A DNA stretch of 64,000 nt from Adiantum capillus-veneris (taxonomy: Eukaryota; Streptophyta; Polypodiopsida; Polypodiales; Pteridaceae): contig CM043948.1 in assembly GCA_014529385.2 (NCBI GenBank), positions 78,106,291-78,170,290 on the forward strand. Reading direction: 5' to 3'. This document shows positions 54,961-64,000 of the stretch, in pieces (position 1 is the first letter of the stretch; every line of letters begins with the position of its first letter). The position numbers and the translations under genes are program-made. Below the pieces are notes generated by a model. It made no database searches. It had not been told where the DNA came from and saw nothing but the letters and a program-made list of their open reading frames with translations.

Positions 54961-56685
54961 GAAGCTTTGTAGCCTTTTTTTTCATGGTTTATGATTGATC
55001 CACTGGCAAGACAAAAAGTGTTAAGGCAGGACCATAAAATTTATATTGGCTGCCGGGTGTTCTTCCTTTTTACAATGACTTCCCTGCTCTCTTGGACAAT
55101 CTTCATGAAGCTAGCTATTAAGAGGTCATTTCAAATACGCGACGAGTCGTGGCCTTCCAAACTTGGTGAGAGTAGTAGAATCTTACAAGTTGTGTATATA
55201 TTAGAACCACTTGGATTTTCACTACCTTCCCTCCTAATCATTCTTGAAAAATCGTGTCATCCATGTCTTTTGAATCCATTTGTGCATCTTGCGTACCAGC
55301 CTCTAATCGCCAGGCACTTCTTGAATAAGTGAGGGGCTCCTCACTTGTAATTTTGCACCATGAGTACCTATCTGATCCAATACCTCCGGCTTGAATTTTG
55401 ATGCTCGTGGATAAATCCTCCCATAGCACCTTCCACACACAAAAAAAAAGAACCTTCCCAACGAAAGAGGCCACTGTGAAATCTAGATGTTATTTTCTAT
55501 CCTCACCCAAGTATCCAAAGGATAGGTTTTGAATTCAAACAGGCAAAATGGCTAGTTTATTTGAATTCAAAGTTTCCCCCAAAATGGAATTTAAAATCTA
55601 GCGGGTAAAACCATATCATGTAGCATATCTATGGAAAGAGCTCAACGCGTAGATTGTAGATATATCATCTCCGCTCAAATCGGAGATCTGTGCTCAAATC
55701 AGAGATCATATGTGGGGGCTATGGAATGGAAAAAATCATAAAAGAGTCCACCTCCTTTTTGGGGGGGGGATGTGCATCCTTTGAACAGTCTTACACATCT
55801 TTTATACACCCACCATTCTTGCACACATGGCGTATACCTATTCGTCAAAATGTTAATCACCTCCATAAGCTCATGGAAAATAAAGAGGCCCTCCTACACC
55901 CCATCCTCTTCCTTATGCTTGCGTCATTGTTGAGGGGGGAGAACCCATCACTCCTTATCATTAGATTGAGTTATATATCCTTGGTTTGCAGTTTATAGAA
56001 ATGTTTGTTCTTGGGCCACGAGAAAAAGAGAGAGATAGAGATCTATCGACCTCCTTTCTCCTTCACCTTGATCAAGAGAGAGAGAGAGAGATTTCCAATG
56101 CAATACCCTCCTTCTTACTCATTCTTCACCCTCGTGCCCTTGAAGCTTTCCAACTCTCCTTCTTTCTTCTCTTATGCTTGCTCAGAGAGAGAGAGGGGTC
56201 GAGCTTCCTTGCTAGAGGGAGAGAGAAAGCCCTCCTTCTTCTCATTTGTCACTTCCTCTTCTCCTCTCTCCAAACAGTTTGTTATCACACACACACTATC
56301 CTTGCTCCAAAAATCCCCTTACCCTAGGCTTCAAATCCCCCCCTTTTTTGGTTGTCACCGTGCCGTCACAAGGGGTGGGAGGCCCCTGTGATGACGTGGT
56401 AGCCTGCTCTTGGATCAACATCAAATCGCACAAAAAGAGGATAAAAAAGGAGTGCCCCAACATTTTGAGCATCTTTTGTTTCTTGGTCGGGCTTGTCTGA
56501 GCCTTCTCCTGCCCGCCATGAACCCCTCAATCTCTTCAGTGTTGCCTGCTCACACTGCCCTCTTCGCTATCCCTCTTTTTCTTTTACTATTTCCCACTTA
56601 CTAAACCCTCGGGCGGCCATATTGAATGTTGGGGGATACTTTTGTGGTGGGTGGCCTGCCTAGGCTTCATAAGGACACGACATTT

Positions 56686-56688
<3 letters not shown>
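54961..56688. other. No recognisable gene; pyrimidine- and purine-rich stretches
   Basis: About 1.7 kb. Short open frames on both strands show no family. 56000-56300 alternates GA-rich and CT-rich blocks, like an LTR leader, but no partner copy is in the window. Confidence 0.5.

Positions 56689-56772
<84 letters not shown>
56689..56772. repeat. AT dinucleotide microsatellite, 84 bases
   Basis: Uninterrupted alternating AT. The Tyr-Ile open frames across it on both strands are artefacts of the repeat. Confidence 0.97.
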
Positions 56773-56774
<2 letters not shown>

Positions 56775-56799
56775 GCCAAGGCATTGCTAAGCATAACAT

Positions 56800-57180
56800 T
56801 CAGCTTGGATGGATTCTCGCCTCAGTAAATTAAACCAAAGCTCCTATGCCATTGTTATGTTGGGCATTCCCGAAACCAATGCTCTCCGAAGTTCATCAGC
56901 TTTGGCATAAATATCCGCTAAAGCATTATTAAAGACATCATTTGGCATGATTATCAACTTTACATACATATCCACTAAAACATTGTCCCCGAGCTCCATT
57001 ATTTCCAACCAAACACTACTAATCACCACATTAGGCATTTATCTCTACCGCGGTAGTGCTGAGCATAAGTCTACCAAAATACCTTGCTATCAATGCACTA
57101 CAAGAGATGGTATTCTAGACAAGATTCTCCTCAAGCACTTATTGTTCTCTAAATCACACCATCTTTGGCATAAATAATAA
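56800..57180 (-). pseudogene. E10: probable pentatricopeptide-repeat (PPR) gene remnant
   Basis: Minus-strand motifs at PPR-like spacing: LIIYAKDGVI (about 57170), NVLVDMYVKL (about 56965) and NNALADIYAKADELRRALVS, followed by GMPNITMA. These follow the NALVDMYAKCG...VFDxMPxRN pattern of plant PPR proteins, which bind organelle RNA. Several stops and frame changes separate the repeats, and an AT run adjoins. Only remnants remain. Confidence 0.45.
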
Positions 57181-57437
57181 GCATATGAGATACATATCAA
57201 CCACGGTAATCGAATAACAATTGCCAATAATCTATTTGAAAGCTGATAGCACCCAAGAGGCGGTATCTTCTCTACATTTCCCCCTTTGGATGCACATCAT
57301 CACTACATCCACCCCCTCTGAACCTGCACATCCCGCAGCATGTGCCAAACGTCTTCTTGATTAATTTTCATCATCAAAAGCTTCATCAGACACATTGGCT
57401 GATGCATGCATATCATCATCATCCCTGGATTACTGAT
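57181..57437. other. Short interval, nothing recognised
   Basis: 257 bases between E10 and E11, AT-rich, without convincing coding or repeat. Confidence 0.5.
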
Positions 57438-57707
57438 CTAAGGTTTGATCCTTAAAAATGAACTCACCTTCTTGTTTCTTGAACCTTTTGATCCTTTTCC
57501 TTGCAATAGGCACTCTAAGCTAAGTGCCATCGATCTCACATAATTTATATGTTGCATTGTCATACGCATGAAGTACAACATATGGTCCAAACCATTATTT
57601 GACCATCTTTCACAGAGCAGAGTATTGGTTTTACAAACTACTATCATAAACAAGTACCCAATCACCATCTTTGATAGCATATGGATGTAGTCTATGCTTC
57701 TCATCAA
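57438..57707 (-). pseudogene. E11 integrase C-terminal remnant
   Basis: Minus-strand pieces such as KDGDWVLVYDSSL and, in another frame, WFGPYVVLHAYDNATYKLCE correspond to the integrase C-terminal beta domain. The continuous reading frame (MMRSIDYIHMLSKMV...) is not the original one throughout. Confidence 0.55.
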
Positions 57708-58007
57708 ATGTTGCTTTATTCTTCAACCTTGCGTCCTTGAGCTTTTCTTTGTCTTGCTCAATATCTTCTTGATGCCTCTCAAGTTGGTGAATACGTAAAG
57801 CAAGAAAATGTTATGTAGACATACCTACTTCCCATGGCATTATAGTCCAAGACATAAATACCTCATGTGTAGGTATAAAGGGTTTTTGTCCATGCATCAA
57901 CTCAAATAGCATAAAACTTGTAACAGAACTATGTCTAGTGTGATCAACCCATAAAGAAAAAGGTAGCAGCTTAGGCCAATCACCAATATGCCATCGGCAT
58001 GCCTTTG

Positions 58008-58982
58008 CTAACGCCTTAACAATATGTGGATGCCCTTGTTCAATTTTTCCATTACCTTTTGGATTTTATGTTGTTTGATGCCCAGACGAGCAAAGAACTC
58101 ACAAGTTTCATCTACATCCAGATCTCCTCTATCAGCAATGATCTTACCAGCACAACCATACCTAGAAATTACGTCTTCAAGTAGAAATTTACACACAAAA
58201 CTTGTAGCTTTTGTATACAAACTCTCCCTTCAACCTTATTTGTGAGATCTTATCTAGCAAGAGCAATATACCTCATCTGCCTTCCCCCACTGGCATTGTA
58301 ATGAAACCCACTATCCACTTGTAATGCATAGCTAGTGGATAAGTAGGATGTGATCCATCTTGATGCTGTACATTAGAATATTGATGGCATACTAAACAAG
58401 TCTCCACAAACTGAGCAACATCTTTGTACATTCTTTTACACCAGTATAGCGGTCCTTTATTTTGACAAAAGTTGCCCAAACCCCTCTATGTCCAGCCGGT
58501 AAGCTTTTATGATACTCTTTAATCACCTGTTATTGAGTTGATTCATCACAAACAACTCGTTGTAGTACCCCTCTTGAACGCTTTGGATGCTTCCATAAAT
58601 GAAGAATCTTGTAAAAGTAGCCATAATCCTTTTTTATGATCCTCTTGCATTCTTGATCACTCCATCCATCTTGCTTGGTAAGAGGGTTGAGGTAGTGGCC
58701 TATCAAAAGAAATTCTTCATCATACATCTCTTCAGAAAAGACCTCAAAAACACAAACATGAGTACCACAACTTGCATGTAAATTAGAAGAGGTGTAGCCC
58801 AAATCATCACTGGTGGTAAGCATCTCCTCTTCATCTTCATACCTGGCCCTTAACCACATATATTCTACAGGGTTATCTCTACTTGCAATATGGCAAAAAT
58901 CAGGATTAAGAGACTTAATAAATACTATCCATTGCAGTATTGCAATGTTCAAAGTAGAGCAGTTTGAAATAATTCCCATCAA
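58008..58982 (-). pseudogene. E11 integrase zinc region and core
   Basis: 58982-58530 includes LNPDFCHIASRDNPVEYMWL and IIKKDYGYFYKILHLWKHP. 58479-58273 has the zinc and hinge YKDVAQFVETCLVCHQYSN and WIVGFITMP. 58220-58008 has the core VISRYGCAGKIIADRGDLDV and FFARLGIKQHK. The Asp of ADRG is present. The final Glu region reads MEKLNKG and is eroded. Confidence 0.72.
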
Positions 58983-59200
58983 TGGTAAAAAGTCTGTCTC
59001 TACACGATTGAAGTACCTATGAAATATTCTTTGTCAGACCTCAGGGTAGTAGAAACACCTGAAAGTTATCTCTTAACCTATGGGTAACCTCTTTGATGAG
59101 CATTAAGCACTTTTGCTCCAAAACAACTTGCATTCGTGTGACCATCTTCATCATCTTGACCTATATCCCACCCCATACCTGCTGGGCTGGTGTAAAGAGT

Positions 59201-59990
59201 TCAAAACATTGTCCTTCTACATTTATAATCAACCTTCCTCAAGGTAGGATCCTTGAGAAGAATATTTTTCAATTTTTTGATGACCATAGTATGAGCTTCT
59301 TCCCATACAAACTTTTTCCCCTTCCTAAGCAATTGATGAAGCACCTTTGCAACATGAGCAAAGTGTAGCAACCAAATAAGATAAAATGAACATGTACCCA
59401 AAAACCTCCCAACCTCAATAAACGATGTGCATGTTTGTTTCATCTTTTGTATAGCTTCAGCTTTAGCTAGCAGCTTTAGCTAGACTTGGTTGTCTTCAAT
59501 TTGGGCCACATATATGCCCCACAATTAAAACCTCTTTAGCACCAAAAAATGATTTTTGCCCTGAAAGTGTCAATTTAACTTCTTCAAGCCTAGATAAAAT
59601 GGCATCACAGTCGGCAATATGCTGGGAAACAAACTGTCGGGACCCCCTCTGATATTTTACCTAATCTTTGAACCCTTATTGACATCCCTTGATTGATATA
59701 TCATCAATGAAGACATAGTAACATAACGAATATAATCTCGCAATTCCCTAATTCATGACATTCATCATATGAGCTACATAGTTAGTAGAACCCTATGGTA
59801 GAGTGCGCATCCTTACCAAACTGAGGGGTGTATGCATTGTAGTAAGATCCCTACTCTCTAAAGAAAGCTAAAACTGATCATATCCTGAGTAAAGATCATC
59901 CATAGAATATATAAATCTACATCCAAAGGCTTCAACAAACTCATCCACAATTGGACATGTACCTATTGTAGGGATTGGGTGGTGTGTCCA
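59201..59990 (-). pseudogene. E11 reverse transcriptase remnant
   Basis: Minus-strand reading with many stops: FGCRFIYSMDDLYSGYDQF, YVFIDDISIKG-like sequence for the YxDD box, LTLSGQKSFFGAKEVLIVGH for the thumb, then HVAKVLHQLLRKGKKFVWEE and LKNILLKDPTLRKVDY for the connection. The order is correct for Ty3 RT. Confidence 0.68.
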
Positions 59991-60033
59991 ATGAGCTCAA
60001 GGTGGTTTGAAGCTTGGAAAAACCATGGCTATA

Positions 60034-60036
60034 CAC

Positions 60037-60082
<46 letters not shown>

Positions 60083-60092
60083 GAGAGAGAGA
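60034..60092. repeat. GA microsatellite
   Basis: GA dinucleotide run with two GATA interruptions, about 59 bases, in the gap between E11 RT and gag. Confidence 0.95.
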
Positions 60093-60424
60093 CTCAATAA
60101 ACTATAATGTACATACAATATATTTACAGCATATATTATTATCATTCATATACAAAGGAAGTGTTTATATACAAAAGGTCTCACAGCCAGTATCCGGCAG
60201 CTCATATCTCCAGGTGCCTTTTCAAAAGGCTACACACATATATGTAATATGTGTCACATAAAAAATTGAACTAGGTGTCGAAGGAGTTCCCATGCCCACC
60301 TTTCAACCCTCCCCTTGGGCATGTCATACATAATGAAGACCCAACTATCCACAGAGGATGACAAGATCTATACACACAGGATGAAAATACCTCCCCATGA
60401 ACTAGAGAGAGTAGAAACGGGTCT

Positions 60425-60754
60425 TCAAAGTACATCTGTAAGGAAAGAAATTTCTCCTTCATCCTCAGTTTCTTCTTCTTGGACTATATGTGTTGCTCCT
60501 CTCATTGCTTTTTTGCCTTTGTTATTACTGTGGTTGCTGCTATCTTGAACTTTTAAATAGCACCTAGAAGTGGGATGCCCCTTCTTTTCGCAAGTGCTAC
60601 AAAATTTATTGATATAAGAGTCTTTAGCTATATGACCCATTTTACCACAGTCATAGCATTTCGGATGTTGAAAGATGATATGAAATCTATGGATGATTTT
60701 CCTTCTCTTGCTATAAAAGCCCCATTTGTCAGACTTCTGAACATTTTGGAACAC
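60425..60754 (-). pseudogene. E11 gag zinc-knuckle fragment
   Basis: CYDCGKMGHIAKDSY (the last Cys replaced by Tyr) and CSTCEKKGHPTSRCY are two knuckle motifs, followed by a Ser/Asn/Lys linker and an acidic tail. This is a typical retroelement nucleocapsid. Its position upstream of the RT fits E11, though it could be a separate element. Confidence 0.65.
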
Positions 60755-61079
60755 ACAGAACTACATGCTTACCCCTAATGTAGGTTATATGCTAACATAC
60801 TTTGTCAGCACACCTACTAAGTCCTTGACGTATGAAATGATTGAAACGGTATCCAACCCCACCACAACAGGTGGTCAAAGTTGAAAACCTAACCTAAGAA
60901 AATTCTAGAATAGGGAGAGAATCGCCCATTCAGAATGAGTTTTGCTAACGTATGCTCGTAGAAGATCCTTTAGCAAAGAATACGTGTAAGCTACCCATCC
61001 AACGTGGGATAAATAGCAGAAATAAGAGTGAGGTACTTTCTCTCAACTACTTACAGATAGTCTTCCCAGATGACTAGTA

Positions 61080-61990
61080 AACGGGGTTCACCATATCGTA
61101 CAACCTTGCTGATGAATCAACAATTTCTGGATTAAACATCTTGGTGATCGTGGAAGATCAATAAGCACCCAAACTGAGCCATGTCCTCTATTGGATATTG
61201 GTAGACCCAAAAGTAATCTCATAGAGATACTGCACATAGAGTGCAAAATGCTTAATAAGCAACTGATGTGATGAATATGCATGCCACTCCAAATTAGCAT
61301 TTGCTAAACACTAGGGCCCATAACACTTAGTGTGCATGCATTCAGCAAAAAACTGATCCAAACCTGTATATCCATGGTCATGTCTGTGATGCTCGTAGCA
61401 CACATTAAAGAGGAATGTAAATAGTTCTAAAAGAAGAAACTAAATACTGTCTGCTGCAATAATTTGCAAGTCTTGCTGAAAGGTTTGAACCATAATAGAA
61501 TGTGAAACATTAATCACTCTAGGGACAAACAATGGAACTTTTTCATTAACAACTCAGAGCCTTGATATATGTATAAACACCCATCTGTAATGTTTTTTAG
61601 TAGTACCTATACATTAACAAGTCATTCTTAGTATCCGACAAATTTTGGCCATCAAAATTGCTCTTGATATGTCGTTCTGAAAATGGTCTAGAAAACAGAT
61701 TTGACCAGCACCTAGGGACTTTGTCGTGACACATACTTGAAATAGGGGCCGCCAGTGCCAGTCCTAGAGACTCATAGTCTCCACATGTGGAATATGTCTC
61801 ATGTAAGAATGTCTGAAAAAAGAACATCCTTCAAGTACAAGATGTACTTGTGCGTGGAGGTAATTGCAAACACTCTAGGATGAGAGTGAGAGGGACCCTT
61901 ATTAGCCTTGCTCCACACTGGCTAAATCAAACTCCTTGAGTTCCTAGACCATGTTGCATCCCATGTGACAACATATGCCAAATAAACCCT
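61080..61990 (-). pseudogene. Unrecognised coding-like stretch, minus strand
   Basis: One frame keeps protein-like composition for about 300 codons with roughly ten stops: ELKEFDLASVEQG, FLDHFQNDISRAILMAKICR, VPLFVPRVINVSHSIMVQTF, FFAECMHTKCYGP, LANANLEWHAYSSHQLLIKH, TITKMFNPEIVDSSARLYDM. No family is recognised. It may be a decayed host gene or transposon gene, or chance. Confidence 0.3.
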
Positions 61991-62999
61991 ACAAGTGGGC
62001 CTATAACTGCATAATGCAGAAACTTATTTTGGACATTATAGCCAAAAATGTCTTTGGCTCTTACATGACCTTGTCATCTCTCCGAAGAGCAAAAATGGAT
62101 ATGCATCCTACGTAGAAAAAGAAAACCAAAAGAAACAAAACCAAAACAGATGCGTACCTATAGCTAAGTGAAAAACACCTACCCAAATTTCCCGCCGGCA
62201 AAGGCCTAGGAACACTAATTGAAAATTAGTGAAAGGCAAGTAGTATTGCACATGGAACCCTAGGTGTTGACCTTACAAACCAGATCCCTTGGGTAAAATC
62301 AGTATTGTCAAACCCCTTGGTTAAACGTTGCAGGAAAACTGCTCAACTAGTAGCCCGATAGTATCTTAAGTCAACTCTGGAAGCTGAAATGATCCATGAG
62401 CCCTTGGCAGCCTATGGATTTCTTTCCTGTTGGTGTGAAGATTCCAATAATTGACCATCACACTTAATAAGTGATTTAATAATCAAGAGCTGGGTCTTAC
62501 CGCAAAATTAGTAGTACACACACTCTTAGTGCTGTAGATAAAATAGAAGATCCATTCAAGTTGAAATCGTGTTCACAACTAGACCTTGTCTAAACTCAAA
62601 ATCCATAATCGAGGAGTTCTGTGAATAGCCGTGCTTTCTAAATTGCTTGCTTTGTCTATACACCTTGGTAGAGAGATACATTTTCGAGTTTGAGACTTTC
62701 AAAAGTGCAACTTGATCTTCAAAATCAAACTGTGTAGTGCTAAAATAACACCCAAAAAATAAGTAATGGCAAGATTCTTCTTTGTCCATTGAAATCAATG
62801 GGTACTCAACTAAAGAGATTCGTTTGATCTTGAAAGCAATCACTGATGGATGACAAACAGATGGATCTTAGCCATTTCAAAATAGGGGTCTCTTAGCACT
62901 TCAAAAATAGATAGCTCATACCCTTTCTTGGCACCATGTTGGCATAGAAATATTTTAGAAAAATCATGACTAATTTCACCTTTCCCGCATACAAGTTGT

Positions 63000-63035
<36 letters not shown>

Positions 63036-64000
63036 CTTGGCTGGGGAAATCCCCTTATACAATTGTGTTGTATGCCCCGTGCATATGATCCCGTACAAAC
63101 ATGGTTTTGTCATAGCTTATCCTAAAGCGTACAACTACACGCTCTTGTAGAGAGAGGTACCAGAAGTCAAATCGTGACCCACTTACCTTGTATGGGCATG
63201 ACCAAACCAGGGTAACTCTAAACACGGCACAATGCCTGTGCAAAACATAAAAACTGTTTGAAGAGATCAGTTACTTACCTTGTCCTTGACAAAGTATGTA
63301 GTGTTATAGCAGAAGCGTATGCAATGATGGGTGTTGTATGCCCATCATACTAGTATGCCAACGATAAGCGCTTGGCTTTAATGACAATCTCAAGCATGTG
63401 AGTTGTTGGTACATGTGCCTTGCACGATTACACTGGCATGGATACACCACACAACGCAGCGTTGCATAAACTATGAGCTTATATCCACATAGTGCCAAAT
63501 ATGTGTGCCATTATCATTGATCCAAAGTCCACCGATAATACTATGGCACATAAGAGAAGCCGTGCTTCACATGAAGACAGACAAAGCACTGCTTTATAAA
63601 GTTGGTTCATGGAGCCTACCCAAGCACTTTGCTTTGCACAACAAAGAGAGCTTGTCAAAAATAAACGTAAAATATAGACAAAAACAAGCATAGCTAAAAA
63701 TGGACTAACCTAGTCGCCCACTGTGGGTAGGTGTCTAGTGGTGTGCTCGACTCCGGCTCATAGTCATATATGCGAATAAGTTGAGAGTTGTTGGATGCCC
63801 CACACATGCCTTCTTTTTTTGGTGTAATCCGATCTCTAGTGAAAAATCATGCAGACATTTTTCAAAGACTCACAAGGTCATATGCTGATAGCTGATTCCG
63901 AACGTCAAAACTGCTATGTCGTATGTCTTAGAGGTAAGCCTTGCTTCCTAGAAGTCTTGCCAAAATTTTATAGAGAATCGGCCTAGCCAAATCGTGCAGT
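61991..64000. other. No recognisable gene
   Basis: Two kb of mostly AT-rich sequence. Short minus-strand frames (for example 62843-62556 and 63691-63479) show no domain. One GA run lies at 63003-63032. Nothing else can be supported. Confidence 0.5.
63003..63032. repeat. GA microsatellite
   Basis: GA dinucleotide run, about 30 bases. Confidence 0.95.

Larger units (their letters stand above)
57438..60760 (-). mobile_element. E11: decayed Ty3/gypsy element
   Basis: Minus strand, high to low: gag knuckle fragment (60754-60425), gap with a GA run, RT (about 59990-59200), pre-integrase and integrase (58982-58008), integrase C-terminus (57707-57438). Stops are dense. No LTRs were identified. The lineage differs from E4 and E6 at the sequence level. 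Confidence 0.72.

Noticed and set aside
56642-56833. Tyr-Ile repeat proteins on both strands
   Set aside because: They are translations of the AT dinucleotide run and have no protein basis.
4251-63032. CRISPR-like arrays
   Set aside because: The regular repeats seen are dinucleotide microsatellites or LTRs; there are no spaced direct repeats with unique spacers.

Overview
This window is nuclear DNA of a land plant with a repeat-rich genome. Nearly everything recognisable belongs to transposable elements stacked inside one another: Ty3/gypsy and Ty1/copia LTR retrotransposons, a LINE, and a TIR element with TTAA target sites. There are no bacterial-style operons and no intact host gene. The polyprotein lineages and the copia primer site (TGGTATCAGAGC) are plant-typical. 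Species cannot be read from the sequence; a large-genome plant, possibly a non-flowering one, is a guess. I use labels E1-E11.

Layout. E1 (1-6907, + strand) is the 3' part of a Tat-type Ty3 element (protease, RT, dual RNase H, integrase) with its 3' LTR from 4072. That LTR is broken by a truncated copy of the TTAA element E9. E2 (6924-15845, + strand) is a second Ty3 gag-pol with two unusual features: a duplicated pre-integrase zinc-finger module, and a second aspartic-protease-like domain after the integrase. E3 (15846 to about 39350, + strand) carries one long ORF of about 1,070 codons (plant-transposon-like N-terminal half, long coiled coil, unknown C-terminal domain). It has been split into three pieces by two nested insertions. 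E4 (18342-27602, - strand) is a nearly complete Ty3/Tat element with two LTRs, flanked by ACAC. E5 (28373-36129, + strand) is a gag-only element with two 2.6-kb LTRs, flanked by CCGC; its LTRs are the same family as the E1 LTR.

E6 (about 39350-50765, - strand) is a decayed Ty3 element. A complete but mutated Ty1/copia element, E7 (42667-48191, + strand), sits inside it. E7 itself contains a solo LTR of its own family flanked by GACCT. E8 (51914 to about 54960, - strand) is a LINE 3' fragment with its poly(A) tail, split by a full-length TTAA element, E9 (53525-54864). Beyond it lie a probable PPR-gene remnant (E10, about 56800-57180, - strand), another decayed Ty3 pol with a gag zinc-knuckle fragment (E11, 57438-60760, - strand), and 3 kb in which I recognise nothing reliable.

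How the parts relate. E1 is related to a potential autonomous donor for E5, because they share LTRs, a pre-PPT hairpin and a PPT. E4 and E5 both landed in the E3 ORF, and the reading frame resumes exactly across each insertion once one target copy is removed. Most premature stops in E1, E2, E3, E4 and E7 are single C-to-T or G-to-A changes (CAG to TAG, CGA to TGA, TGG to TAG). That pattern suggests silencing by cytosine methylation followed by decay.
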